This document shows positions 53,158-63,183 of a DNA stretch of 64,000 nt, in pieces. The notes under the pieces were generated by a model. The model did no database searches. It was not told the DNA's origin and saw only the letters and a list, made by a program, of their open reading frames with translations. The translations under genes and the position numbers were made by a program. The number at the start of each line of letters is the position of its first letter. Position 1 is the first letter of the stretch. The stretch covers positions 1 through 64,000 of the forward strand of contig CAIUTB010000085.1 of assembly GCA_903901975.1 (NCBI GenBank). The letters are read 5' to 3'. The stretch comes from an uncultured Bacteroidales bacterium. GTDB lineage: Bacteria > Bacteroidota > Bacteroidia > Bacteroidales > Paludibacteraceae.

Positions 53158-56100
53158 ATGAAAGAAGCAAAATTTCAAAAAAGGCTATTTTTCAATCGGT
53201 TTTTAGCTGTCATGGTGGTTGCAATTCTGGCAATTGTTACTGTCAACGCTCAGGTAAAAGCGGTTACCGGTGTAGTAAAAGACGCTTCCGGCGAAACCAT
53301 TATCGGTGCATCCGTAGTGCTAAAAGGGTCGAAAGTAGCAACCATTACCGATATTGATGGAAAGTACAAACTGAATGTTCCTGCTGATGGGAAAACATTG
53401 GTGGCATCGTACATTGGCATGGAAACTCAGGAAGTAGCCATTAAAACAAACATCATGAACATAACACTTCATCCGGTTGATAAATCGCTCGATGAGGTAG
53501 TGGTAATTGGATACGGTACTCAGCGGAAGAAAGATTTAACCGGTTCTATATCTACCGTGGGTGAAAAGGAATTAAAAGACATTCCGGTATCAACCGTAGC
53601 AGAAGCATTAACCGGAAAAATGCCCGGTGTACAGGTAACAACAACTGAAGGTTCGCCCGATGCTGAAATAAAAATCCGTGTTCGTGGTGGAGGTTCTATT
53701 ACCCAAAGTAATACTCCCCTATACATTGTTGATGGTTTTGCCAAGGATGACATTAAAGATATTGCTCCATCCGAGATCACAGATGTGACCGTATTAAAAG
53801 ATGCTTCATCCACTGCTATTTATGGATCGCGGGGCGCCAACGGAGTAATGATTATTACAACTAAATCCGGTGCACAAGGCAAATTGACACTTAATTACAA
53901 TGGGTATCTTGGAATTAAAGAAGTTTCTAAAATACTAGACGTGTTAACTCCGTACCAGTTTGCTCAGAAACAATATGAAAGAGCCGTTTGGAATAATGCA
54001 ATCCCGGGCGATTATGAAACTTATTTTGGTAGTTTCAACGATATGAATTTATATAACGATATGAATGCTACCAACTGGCAGAAACAAACTTTTGGCAGAA
54101 CCGGTTTCACTCAAAATCATAATGTTTCACTTTCCGGAGGCAAGAAAAAACTTACTTTTAATGTAAATTACAGTCATATTGATGATAAAGCTATTATGGT
54201 TTTATCTGATTATCACCGGGATAATATTAGTGCAAAAATTAATGCTAAACCATTGAACTGGCTTAAAGTTGATTTGTCGGCACGTTATGCCGCTACCGTT
54301 ATAAATGGTGGAGGTGCAAATGATCAAACCGGATTGGAAAAATCAACCTCCGATTCCCGTGTGAAAAATGCGGTTCTTTATCACCCAATTCCATTGAAAA
54401 ACCTGGTAGCTCAGGATGATAACGTGGATGCAGGTTCTACCGTGAGTCTGTACTCACCCATTCAACAAGCACAAGATAATGACCGCTTTCAAAATACAAA
54501 AGATTTTAATGTAAACGGAGGCCTGTCAATAAATATTACTAAAGATTTGGTTTTCAAAACTAATGTGGGATATACTAAAACCAATAAAACGGATAACAGG
54601 TTCTGGGGTTTATCTTCTTATTATGTAACAACTGGCGGGGCAACTAAACTGAATAATGCAGCTGCTCCTACAGTTTATATGAGTTCGATTAATACCAGCA
54701 TTTTACAAAATACGAATACATTAAACTACACAAAAAAGAATTTTCTACCTGAACAGAATATATCTGTTTTGTTAGGTGAAGAAAGTTATAATAGATCTAC
54801 CGATACAAATTCAAAAAATGTGGAAGCATTACCGGTAAGTTATACTTCGCAAATTGCCTGGGATAGTATTCAAAATGGAACCGTAAAATTTCCAAATCAT
54901 TTTTACGCTCCTGATAACAGATTATTGTCATTCTTTGGGCGGGTGAACTATGAAATTAAAGACAGGTATTTACTTGCTTTGACATTCAGAGCTGATGGCT
55001 CAAGTAAATTTTCCGGGAAAAATCAATGGGGATATTTTCCATCGGTTTCAGCCGGTTGGAGAATTTCAGAAGAGTCGTTTATGAAAGATGCTCAGGATTG
55101 GTTGTCAAACCTGAAAATAAGAGGAAGTATTGGTCAGTCAGGAAATAACAATATTGATAATGCTGCATTTTGGCGTAACTATACAATTCAGGCTAATAAT
55201 TATCTTCCTGTTTCCATGCAAACAGCATTTTTCTCAGCAGGTACTACTCTGGCTAATAAAGACCTGAAATGGGAAACTACAACTACCCGTGGTGCAGGAC
55301 TGGATTTTGGATTCTTTAAAAACAGATTAAGCGGTTCAATTGAACTTTATTCGAACACTACCAGCGACGTTTTAATGTCAATGTCCATAGGCGGCGTGGG
55401 TTATGCCACTCAATGGCAAAATGTAGGTCAAACTTCAAATAAAGGAGCTGAATTAAATTTAAATGCAGTACTGGTTCAAACAAAAGATTTTAATTTATCA
55501 GTCGGATTTAATATCAGTGCCAATGTAAACAATGTCGATAATCTCGGAGGTTTAAGCAGTTATCCGTTTAACGAAGCCTGGACGAGTATGACGGAAGGTT
55601 CAAACAGTTTCGTAGTATCTCCGGGTAATCCGGTTGGTTTAATCTACGGTTATGTAAATGATGGAATGTATGCTGCCGATGATTTCATGTACAATGGAAC
55701 AAAATGGGTAAGGAATGACACTAAATATAATACAGTAGTAACTCTTGCTGATGGTGTAACTAAAATATATAAAGATAAAGATGGCAATATTTTTGCTGAT
55801 AATAGTGCTATTGATGGGTTAAGTTACGGACCGGGTGGTATGAAACTTAAAGATGTGAATGGTGATGGTAAAATAACTGATGCCGATCGTCAACTAATTG
55901 GAAATACCAATCCGAAACATTATGGTTCATTTACGATTAATGCCAGCTACAAAGGCTTTGATTTCAGTACAAACCTGAACTGGGTTTATGGTAACAATAT
56001 TTATAATGCAAGTAAAATTGAATTAACCTCATTGAATTATAAAGATCGTAATATGCTTGCACTTGCCGGTAATTCGTATACTCAGATTGACTGGAAAACC

Positions 56101-56457
56101 GGAACCCAGATTACCACTAACCCTGACCTTTTGACAGCGATGAATACAAATGCAAGTATTTGGGCTGCCCCAACCGGACGCTATGCCGTCACTTCGTGGG
56201 CAATTGAAGATGGTTCGTTTCTACGATTGAATAATTTGACTTTAGGCTACACTTTAGCAGCTAAATTGACAAAAACATTTTATGTACAAAAGCTTAGATT
56301 CTATGCATCGGGCTATAACTTAATTTGTTTGACAAAATATAGTGGATATGATCCCGAAGTTGATTCACGTCGTACAACACCGGCTACCCCTGGTGTAGAT
56401 TATTCAGCTTATCCCAAAAGTCGTTCATACAATATTGGTGTTAACATAACCTTTTAA
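53158..56457 (+). CDS. SusC-like TonB-dependent outer-membrane transporter
   Basis: The 1099-residue importer should take up pectin oligomers together with the SusD homologue. Signal peptide about 1-32; carboxypeptidase-D-like domain (VTGVVKDASGETIIGASVVL, about 36-110); TonB-box region (DEVVVIGYGTQRKKDLTGSI); plug with VRVRGGGSI-like sequence (IRVRGGGSITQSNTPLYIVD) and AIYGSRGANGVMIITTK; then the beta-barrel to the C-terminal SYNIGVNITF. First gene of a four-gene unit; 14 bases before susD. Confidence 0.95.
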   Translation: MKEAKFQKRLFFNRFLAVMVVAILAIVTVNAQVKAVTGVVKDASGETIIGASVVLKGSKVATITDIDGKYKLNVPADGKTLVASYIGMETQEVAIKTNIMNITLHPVDKSLDEVVVIGYGTQRKKDLTGSISTVGEKELKDIPVSTVAEALTGKMPGVQVTTTEGSPDAEIKIRVRGGGSITQSNTPLYIVDGFAKDDIKDIAPSEITDVTVLKDASSTAIYGSRGANGVMIITTKSGAQGKLTLNYNGYLGIKEVSKILDVLTPYQFAQKQYERAVWNNAIPGDYETYFGSFNDMNLYNDMNATNWQKQTFGRTGFTQNHNVSLSGGKKKLTFNVNYSHIDDKAIMVLSDYHRDNISAKINAKPLNWLKVDLSARYAATVINGGGANDQTGLEKSTSDSRVKNAVLYHPIPLKNLVAQDDNVDAGSTVSLYSPIQQAQDNDRFQNTKDFNVNGGLSINITKDLVFKTNVGYTKTNKTDNRFWGLSSYYVTTGGATKLNNAAAPTVYMSSINTSILQNTNTLNYTKKNFLPEQNISVLLGEESYNRSTDTNSKNVEALPVSYTSQIAWDSIQNGTVKFPNHFYAPDNRLLSFFGRVNYEIKDRYLLALTFRADGSSKFSGKNQWGYFPSVSAGWRISEESFMKDAQDWLSNLKIRGSIGQSGNNNIDNAAFWRNYTIQANNYLPVSMQTAFFSAGTTLANKDLKWETTTTRGAGLDFGFFKNRLSGSIELYSNTTSDVLMSMSIGGVGYATQWQNVGQTSNKGAELNLNAVLVQTKDFNLSVGFNISANVNNVDNLGGLSSYPFNEAWTSMTEGSNSFVVSPGNPVGLIYGYVNDGMYAADDFMYNGTKWVRNDTKYNTVVTLADGVTKIYKDKDGNIFADNSAIDGLSYGPGGMKLKDVNGDGKITDADRQLIGNTNPKHYGSFTINASYKGFDFSTNLNWVYGNNIYNASKIELTSLNYKDRNMLALAGNSYTQIDWKTGTQITTNPDLLTAMNTNASIWAAPTGRYAVTSWAIEDGSFLRLNNLTLGYTLAAKLTKTFYVQKLRFYASGYNLICLTKYSGYDPEVDSRRTTPATPGVDYSAYPKSRSYNIGVNITF

Positions 56458-56471
56458 TAAATCATACTATA

Positions 56472-58322
56472 ATGAAAAAGAAAATATTTAATTTAATTGT
56501 TGTAGCCTTTGTCATTGCATTTTCATCTTGTAATGATTATTTAACGGTTTCAAGCAACTCTTTGTTAAGTGATGATCAGGTATTTAGTCAACCGGATTCG
56601 ACCAAAAAAGCAATTGCAGCTATTTACGAAATATTTGGTGAAAACAACTCTTATCGTAATCGATTGTGGCTGCAACTGGGAGTAAACACTGATATTGAAT
56701 ATCGTTCAGGCTGGTCTTCAGGTGCAGCTTTGACTATTTCCAAATCAGATGACTACATTGCGCTTTATAGCCCGACTTCTACTATGCCGGATGGTTACAG
56801 CAATAACGATGCAGCTAATCCATGGAGTAGAATTTATCAGGCCATTGAAAGATCAAATCTGGCAATTGCCGGAATCCGTAGTTATGGAAAGCCTGCTGCA
56901 GGAAATGATATGGGACATTATTTAGGTGAAGCGCTTACGCTTCGTGCTTACTTCTATTACGATTTGATTAAATGGTGGGGTGATGTTCCGGCACGTTTTA
57001 CACCGGTAATAACAAGCACTATATATTTAGCAAAATCAAACAGAGATACAATTTACAATCAGATAATTAAAGATTTGCAGGAAGCCTCTACAATACTTTA
57101 TAGTGGCAATACTGCGCTTACTAATACAACACAGCGGATTAGTCAGGATGCTGCCAGAGGGCTTTTAGCACGTATCTGTTTATCGGCAGCCGGTTATTCT
57201 CAACGTACGCTCGGAACTAACGATGCACAAGTGATTGTTACAGTGTCTCCCGACAGACAAAAGGAACTTTATACTATTGCCCGGGAAGCTTGTAGAGATA
57301 TTATTAATGCCGGAATCTATAAACTTGATCCAAGCTTTAAAAATATTTTTTACGAACAATGTCAGGATATTACAACTCACGGACGTGAAACTATCTGGCA
57401 GTTGCCTTACAATATGGGATTACGTGGTCGTATGGTTTATAATCTTGGTTTACCTCGCGATGCCGATGGTAAGAATAATACGGTGGCTGTTGGTGGTCAG
57501 TTTAAAATAACACCTAGTTTCTTTTACGATTATAACTCAGGTGATACCCGTCGGGATATAACTGTTACACCTTATAATGTAAAAAAGAATTCAACTCTTG
57601 GTGTGATGGAACAGAATCTTTCGTCGGGTGTAACCGGATTCAATATTGCCAAATGGCGTGCCGAATGGGTTAAAACTCCTGTATCAGGAACTGACGATGG
57701 CGTTTCACCTATCGTTTTACGTTATGCCGATGTGTTACTTATGTTTGCTGAAGCCGATTTATTTCTGAATGGAAATGAAGGAACTGAAAAATTCAATATG
57801 GTTCGCCGTCGTGCATTTAATCAACCCTTGGCTGTGGCTTCTTCGTATGATTTGCCATTAACGTTGGATAATATCAAACAGGAACGTGCCTTCGAATTTT
57901 GCGGTGAAAATATCCGTAAGTATGACCTTGAACGTTGGGGAGAATTGAAATCAAAAATGGATCAGGCAGCTGCAAATATGCGGGCTTTACGCGATGCGAC
58001 AGGTAAATATATAACTATTCCGGGTACCATTTATTACAAATACACAGTGGATAACACTATCTCAACCGGCGAACGGGTATTAACTATTTATGGATTAAAT
58101 CCGGGAGAAACGGATGATAAAACAGTAACAGATGTTGCAGGAGCCTGGACTAAAAAATTATGGACAAGTGCTATTAGTGGTTCGGATTATTATTTAAGTG
58201 AAAACTTTATTACACATATGTATGTAGGTAATCCGGATAAAAAACAACTTTTACCGATTATGCATCAGATTATTAGTGTTAGTAACGGATCGTTGACTAA
58301 CGATTACGGATACGATAACTAA
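56472..58322 (+). CDS. SusD-like surface glycan-binding lipoprotein
   Basis: The 616-residue protein has a lipobox (AFSSCNDYL, Cys about 20) and the usual SusD arrangement: N-terminal TPR helices (YLGEALTLRAYFYYDLIKWW) and RagB/SusD C-terminal half (VLRYADVLLMFAEADLFLNG, IKQERAFEFCGENIRKYDLE). It should bind pectin oligomers over the SusC pore. Confidence 0.95.
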   Translation: MKKKIFNLIVVAFVIAFSSCNDYLTVSSNSLLSDDQVFSQPDSTKKAIAAIYEIFGENNSYRNRLWLQLGVNTDIEYRSGWSSGAALTISKSDDYIALYSPTSTMPDGYSNNDAANPWSRIYQAIERSNLAIAGIRSYGKPAAGNDMGHYLGEALTLRAYFYYDLIKWWGDVPARFTPVITSTIYLAKSNRDTIYNQIIKDLQEASTILYSGNTALTNTTQRISQDAARGLLARICLSAAGYSQRTLGTNDAQVIVTVSPDRQKELYTIAREACRDIINAGIYKLDPSFKNIFYEQCQDITTHGRETIWQLPYNMGLRGRMVYNLGLPRDADGKNNTVAVGGQFKITPSFFYDYNSGDTRRDITVTPYNVKKNSTLGVMEQNLSSGVTGFNIAKWRAEWVKTPVSGTDDGVSPIVLRYADVLLMFAEADLFLNGNEGTEKFNMVRRRAFNQPLAVASSYDLPLTLDNIKQERAFEFCGENIRKYDLERWGELKSKMDQAAANMRALRDATGKYITIPGTIYYKYTVDNTISTGERVLTIYGLNPGETDDKTVTDVAGAWTKKLWTSAISGSDYYLSENFITHMYVGNPDKKQLLPIMHQIISVSNGSLTNDYGYDN

Positions 58323-58378
58323 GCCAGACTGATTTGATTAAGAATTTAAAAAATCAAACAACATTAAATTATTGTACA

Positions 58379-60046
58379 ATGAAAAAAGTAAAAAACATAT
58401 CGTTAAAGGCAGTATTCATCTTAATTGGAGCACTCGAAATCCTGAATTCATGTGTTGATGAACAGGAATTGAAAAATCTGCCATACCTGTTCCGACCGAT
58501 TAATTTCACAGCTACACCTAACAGCACTTCTGAAACTTTTAGTTGGGCTAAAGTAGATAGTGCAACTTCTTATACATTAGAAGTTGGGCTTGACAGTGCC
58601 ACATTTATAGTGCCTGCTTTTTCTGTTACTGTTACTGGATCAACCTATACCAAAGATTACGATGGGATAACATTTTTGGCTAATACTGAATATTATGCAC
58701 GTATCAAAGCCAATGCCGGTGATGCGTTGAAGAACTCAAAATTCAATGCTATTTTCTTTAAGTCAGCCAAAGAAAATTTGTTTATCGGATATGGAGCCAA
58801 CAATAATACCCGAAATATCTATAGTGCTTACATGACAGCACCTAACACATTGGATATTAAATGGAAACCGAATTCAAATGTAACAAATTTAACTCTATCC
58901 GGAACATCTTATCCTATAACTTCAGATGAAGCAATTGCAGGAGAAAAAGTGATAACGGGCTTAGCAAATTCAGTTTGGAGTGTTGCAATTTTCAATGGTT
59001 CAATACAACGGGGATCAACTGCAGGTGTTGTTGAAGGGGATGTAATTATTTCAACACCCGGCGATATTTCTGCAGCTATTACCAGTGCCACTTCAGGTCA
59101 GGTTATTTTGCTCATTGGTGGCCAAAATTACACAATAGGTAATATTGAATACAAATTCAGTAAAAACGTAAAAATCAGGAGTACATCAGTTGTAAATCGT
59201 TCAGTTGTATCAATGACTGCATTAGTAGGAACAGCTCCTACCTCGACCAGTGCCATGATGAGTGTTGTTGGATCTTCAGCTATAGACAGCCTGGTTTTTG
59301 AAAATATAGATTTTACGGGATTTTGTGACAATAATACTGCTGCTACTAAAATTGGATATCTGTTTAGTAATAAAACAGCTTGTACTGTGGGAAATATTAA
59401 GTTTAGCAACTGTAACATTCATAATTTAGGAAATACACCAATGCGATTGTCAGGTGCTGTAAATCAGATTATTTCAAATTTAACATTCAACGGTTGTATA
59501 ATAAATGAAATTGGATTTGGGAGTACCTATGCCATTGTAAATAGTAACTCTGCTGATTATATAAACAATATTAATTTCCTGAATTCAACAATCTATAATT
59601 TCAAAGGATCGTTGGTTTTAAGAACCGGAGCCACTGTTTCAACAACTGGTTATACTCTTAATTCGATTAACGTTTCTAATTGTACTATCAATCAAGGAAT
59701 GCAGGACGGAGGTTCCGCAAGATATTTATTTGATATAAATTTATCAGTTTTTCCATCTAATGGCGGAGTGACGATTAAGAATAGTATTTTTGGTCAGTCA
59801 GGTGCTGCTTTGGGTGCAAATGGTTTTCGTGCTACTATAGTCCCTGCTATAACCGGAAGTTATTATACAAGTGATTATGTGGATGATCCAATTCCTGCAG
59901 GTGTAACCAGCACATCTATTAAATCGAAATTGACCTCCTATTCCGGTGCATCTACTAGTTTGTGGAATGCTCCAACAAGCGGCGATTTTAAATTATCAGA
60001 TACAAACTTTGCCGGGAAAGGTACAGCTGGTGATCTTCGATGGTAG
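58379..60046 (+). CDS. Surface lipoprotein with DUF4957/DUF5123-like beta-helix
   Basis: The 555-residue protein starts at ATG 58379 (MKKVKNISLKAVFILIGALE); a TTG 45 bases upstream is less likely. Lipobox LNSC near residue 22. An N-terminal fibronectin-like part (FTATPNSTSETFSWAKVDSA) is followed by a second beta domain and a beta-helix with IDSLVFENIDFTGFCDNN-type turns, matching DUF4957/DUF5123 proteins found beside SusCD in pectin loci. It probably acts as a surface glycan-binding protein. Third gene of the susC unit. Confidence 0.82.
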   Translation: MKKVKNISLKAVFILIGALEILNSCVDEQELKNLPYLFRPINFTATPNSTSETFSWAKVDSATSYTLEVGLDSATFIVPAFSVTVTGSTYTKDYDGITFLANTEYYARIKANAGDALKNSKFNAIFFKSAKENLFIGYGANNNTRNIYSAYMTAPNTLDIKWKPNSNVTNLTLSGTSYPITSDEAIAGEKVITGLANSVWSVAIFNGSIQRGSTAGVVEGDVIISTPGDISAAITSATSGQVILLIGGQNYTIGNIEYKFSKNVKIRSTSVVNRSVVSMTALVGTAPTSTSAMMSVVGSSAIDSLVFENIDFTGFCDNNTAATKIGYLFSNKTACTVGNIKFSNCNIHNLGNTPMRLSGAVNQIISNLTFNGCIINEIGFGSTYAIVNSNSADYINNINFLNSTIYNFKGSLVLRTGATVSTTGYTLNSINVSNCTINQGMQDGGSARYLFDINLSVFPSNGGVTIKNSIFGQSGAALGANGFRATIVPAITGSYYTSDYVDDPIPAGVTSTSIKSKLTSYSGASTSLWNAPTSGDFKLSDTNFAGKGTAGDLRW

Positions 60047-60085
60047 TTTTCAACCTTAACATAAAAAATTTAAATTTCAAAAGGA

Positions 60086-61723
60086 ATGCGGTTATTAAGA
60101 AAGATATTGTTATCTGTTGTAAGTTTGGTTTTAGTTTCGACCTATGTGGAAGCTAAAAAAGACTATAACTATTTGTATGAAAATCTGCCATTTCCAATGC
60201 AGAAATTGGAAGCACCTGTGTTTAAAAATAATACCGTTTCTGTATCCGATTTTGGAGCTAAAGGTGATGGGATTATGCTTAACACCGAAGCCTTCAGTAA
60301 AGCTTTTGATGAACTTTCGAAAAAAGGAGGAGGTAAACTTGTTGTACCTGCCGGAGTTTGGTTTACAGGCCCTATAGAGCTGAAATCAAATATCAATTTA
60401 CATCTGGACAAAGGTGCATTGATTCTGTTTTCACCCGATTTCAATTTATACCCATTAGTAGATGGTAGTTTTGAAGGATTGGAAACTAAACGTTGTCAAT
60501 CGCCTATATCAGCTCGTAATGTAGTTAATGTGGCCATTACAGGTGAAGGTTCAATTAATGGTTCGGGTGAGGCCTGGCGACCGTTGAAAAAAGCGAAAGT
60601 TACCGAATCTCAATGGAGAAAAGTAATTAAGTCAGGTGGTGTGCTTAAGGATCCGACATATTGGTATCCATCCAAAGGTTCGATAAAAGGCCAGACAATG
60701 AGCGAAATGAATGTACCTAACGGAAAACTAACCGATGTTGAATGGCTTGAAATTAAAGATTTTCTACGTCCGGTAATGATTAACTTTATTGAATGTAAAA
60801 ATGTATTGCTTCAGGGTGTTTTATTCGAAAATTCTCCAAGCTGGAACATACATCCATTATTATGTACCAACCTGATTATCGACAATATAACCGTTCGAAA
60901 TCCGAGCTATGCGCAAAATGGCGATGGAATTGATATCGAATCCTGTAAAAATGTATTGCTTATTAACAGCAATTTTGATGTGGGCGATGATGGAATTTGT
61001 ATTAAATCAGGAAAAGACGAAGAAGGTCGCAAACGTGCTCGTCCGACAGAAAATGTGATTGTAGATAACTGTAAAGTTTTCAAAGCACATGGCGGATTTG
61101 TAGTTGGAAGCGAAATGTCGGGTGGCGTTCGGAATATATCGGTGAAAAATTGTCAGTTTCTGGGTACAGACGTTGGCTTACGCTTCAAAAGTAATCGCGG
61201 TCGTGGAGGTTTAGTCGAGAATATTTATATCAGTGATATTTACATGTTCGACATAGCGACCGATTCATTCCTGTTCGATTTGTATTATGGTGGAAAATCG
61301 GCTACCGAATCACTGGAAGATGGAGACGAAACGCAAACAATCGTTCAGGTTCCTGCTGTAACGGCTGAAACTCCCTCATTTCGTAATATATATGTAAAAA
61401 ATATCGTTTCCCGCAATGCCCGCAGAGCCATGTTCTTTAATGGTTTACCCGAAATGAATATCACCAATATCAATGTTGAAAATGCTATCATCACTTCGCA
61501 ATACGGTGCTGTAATTAGCGAATCAGACGGAATAAAATTTAAAAATATTCAAATTTTTCCTCAAACCGGAGCTGCTTTAACGCTACAAAATGTAAAAAAC
61601 TTTGATCTGAAAGAATTTAAATATCCGGATTCCTTGCTTGAAGTGGTGCGAATTACCGGTAAATCGAAGAATATTCAACTTCCGGAATGTATTCAGAAAC
61701 AAAAGATATTAGGATTAAATTAA
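60086..61723 (+). CDS. GH28 polygalacturonase-type hydrolase
   Basis: The 545-residue enzyme should hydrolyse galacturonan or rhamnogalacturonan fragments. Signal peptide about 1-23, no sorting domain, so probably periplasmic. GH28 motifs: NGDGID (about 278-283), DVGDDGICIKSG (Asp pair about 302-303), AHGGFVVGSEMSGG in place of GHG, and RFKSNRGRGG (about 366-375). N-terminal VSVSDFGAKGDGIMLNTEAF is typical. Last gene of the susC unit. Confidence 0.94.
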   Translation: MRLLRKILLSVVSLVLVSTYVEAKKDYNYLYENLPFPMQKLEAPVFKNNTVSVSDFGAKGDGIMLNTEAFSKAFDELSKKGGGKLVVPAGVWFTGPIELKSNINLHLDKGALILFSPDFNLYPLVDGSFEGLETKRCQSPISARNVVNVAITGEGSINGSGEAWRPLKKAKVTESQWRKVIKSGGVLKDPTYWYPSKGSIKGQTMSEMNVPNGKLTDVEWLEIKDFLRPVMINFIECKNVLLQGVLFENSPSWNIHPLLCTNLIIDNITVRNPSYAQNGDGIDIESCKNVLLINSNFDVGDDGICIKSGKDEEGRKRARPTENVIVDNCKVFKAHGGFVVGSEMSGGVRNISVKNCQFLGTDVGLRFKSNRGRGGLVENIYISDIYMFDIATDSFLFDLYYGGKSATESLEDGDETQTIVQVPAVTAETPSFRNIYVKNIVSRNARRAMFFNGLPEMNITNINVENAIITSQYGAVISESDGIKFKNIQIFPQTGAALTLQNVKNFDLKEFKYPDSLLEVVRITGKSKNIQLPECIQKQKILGLN

Positions 61724-61741
61724 AAAATCCATTTAGCATTA

Positions 61742-61776
61742 AAACATAAGGGCAGATCATTTCTGCCCTTATGTTT
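61742..61776. terminator. Terminator hairpin after GH28
   Basis: Fifteen-bp perfect arms AAACATAAGGGCAGA / TCTGCCCTTATGTTT with a five-base loop. Confidence 0.88.
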
Positions 61777-61778
61777 AT

Positions 61779-62163
61779 CATATTCTGCAAAACTCTCAGA
61801 CAGAAAAACCAATAGATTTGAGATTAAGTTACAATCCTATAAATTTCTCTTTAACAGCTTCACTTCTTTCAGTATTTAAGAATATTAGTATAGGTATGGA
61901 TAGCTGTAGCAAGTGTTAGAACCTAATCACCTTCCAAATACTTTGTTTTCTTAGGGTAAAAACAACTAATTGAAATAAAAATGATTGTGGTTTAATATAT
62001 AAACTAAGAATTCATTTAACTAAAGTCAATTTAAACACAATCACAAAAGAGCAATGAATTGATTATGTGGATAAAAAGCTATCAAATTTAAACTTTACGT
62101 AAAACGGGCATTACCCGAAGATAACACCCGTTTGAAAAAAGAGAAATGATATAGGAACTTTAC
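61779..62163. other. Convergent intergenic region
   Basis: No gene is seen. A 7-bp AAACGGG / CCCGTTT hairpin with an 18-base loop at about 62102-62133 lies 31-62 bases past the stop of the minus-strand gene and may terminate it. Confidence 0.5.
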
Positions 62164-62988
62164 TTAGATCGAAAATTTCAAAGAATCATTTGTTCCAGTT
62201 ACTCGAACTACATAAATTCCCTTTTGAAAATTTGTTGTTGCAATATTGGTTTTTGAAGTAGCCACTTTTTTGCCTAATACATTATAAACGTCTATATCCA
62301 ACCCTTTTGTATTTAAAACTTCTGAACCGTTGAAACTTACACCTTTATCAGCAAGAACTGCATTGACAGCTGTATGTATATCATAATTGGTTGCCGATAA
62401 CAGACATAAGTTTACTGAAGAATTACCGAAAACATATAAGGTTGCGGCAGGACCTGTGTAGTTAACAGTTGCATCATTTAATAAACCTGTTCCGGCAGGG
62501 AAATCCAGTTTTCCAATAAAAGTTGTTCCATCTGTTACAAAGAGGGCTCTTGCAGATGCATTAGATCCGGTTACACCTATAGCATATATGGTACTATTGC
62601 CAAGAACTTTGAAGCTTAAATAGCGTTGAGTAGGCATGTTAAATGTTCCCGGGGTTACATCAGCGGGAAGTGCACCGGTATATCCTGCACCATTGAACTG
62701 AAATCTGTTCGCAAAAGAGTAGCTTCCAAAAGTTTTTGGAGAAGCATTAACTCCACCCATATTTAAATTTGTTGCAAGACCAGTTATTAATAACCCATTA
62801 ATATTTACGGGAAAAGCAGGATTTCCTGTGGTACCATCGCCGATACCAATTCCACTTGTTAGGGGAAAAGCAGCTGAAGTAGCTGCGAGTGTTGGATCAC
62901 CTCCTAAATTCCATACTTTAGTTGCCTGTGCATTAACTGCAATAACTGCCATGAATATCATGGCTGATAATAGTAATGTTTTTTTCAT
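62164..62988 (-). CDS. T9SS-sorted secreted protein of the pectin regulon
   Basis: The 274-residue protein has a signal peptide (MKKTLLLSAMIFMAVIAVNA), a beta-rich Gly/Asn/Thr middle (KVWNLGGDPTLAATSAAFPL; FQFNGAGYTGALPADVTPGT) resembling N-terminal domains of Bacteroidota pectate lyases, and a sorting domain (LDIDVYNVLGKKVATSKTNI to SLKFSI). No catalytic domain is seen, so it may be a stand-alone pectin-binding protein. It is divergent from the sensor gene and carries operator 9 on its own strand. Confidence 0.82.
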   Translation of the reverse strand: MKKTLLLSAMIFMAVIAVNAQATKVWNLGGDPTLAATSAAFPLTSGIGIGDGTTGNPAFPVNINGLLITGLATNLNMGGVNASPKTFGSYSFANRFQFNGAGYTGALPADVTPGTFNMPTQRYLSFKVLGNSTIYAIGVTGSNASARALFVTDGTTFIGKLDFPAGTGLLNDATVNYTGPAATLYVFGNSSVNLCLLSATNYDIHTAVNAVLADKGVSFNGSEVLNTKGLDIDVYNVLGKKVATSKTNIATTNFQKGIYVVRVTGTNDSLKFSI

Positions 62989-63033
62989 AATAAATTAATT
63001 TTAAATTGTTTGAAGATTTATTTGTTTATAGTG

Positions 63034-63097
63034 CAAATATAGACTTTAAAAACAAATCTGATGTGGAAAAATAATTTGAATATGTGTAATTTTTGAC
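63034..63097 (-). promoter_or_regulatory. Pectin operator 9 and -7 box (minus strand)
   Basis: On the minus strand GTCAAAAATTACACA (from 63097) and AATTATTTTTCCACA (from 63076), 21 bp apart; -7 box TATATTTG at 63041-63034, 35 bp from the second half-site. The opposite strand orientation with unchanged spacing supports a real site. It also lies 87 bp before the sensor ATG. Confidence 0.82.
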
Positions 63098-63147
63098 GGA
63101 AGAGTGAAAAACAGGCTTATAAATGTCAGTTTGAACAATCAATTTCT

Positions 63148-63155
63148 TATTTTTG
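63148..63155 (+). promoter_or_regulatory. -7 box of the sensor gene
   Basis: TATTTTTG, 28 bases before the ATG. No operator at the 35-bp position, so the sensor is probably not controlled like its targets. Confidence 0.55.
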
Positions 63156-63183
63156 CGTAGGAATCCACTTATTAAACAATGTC

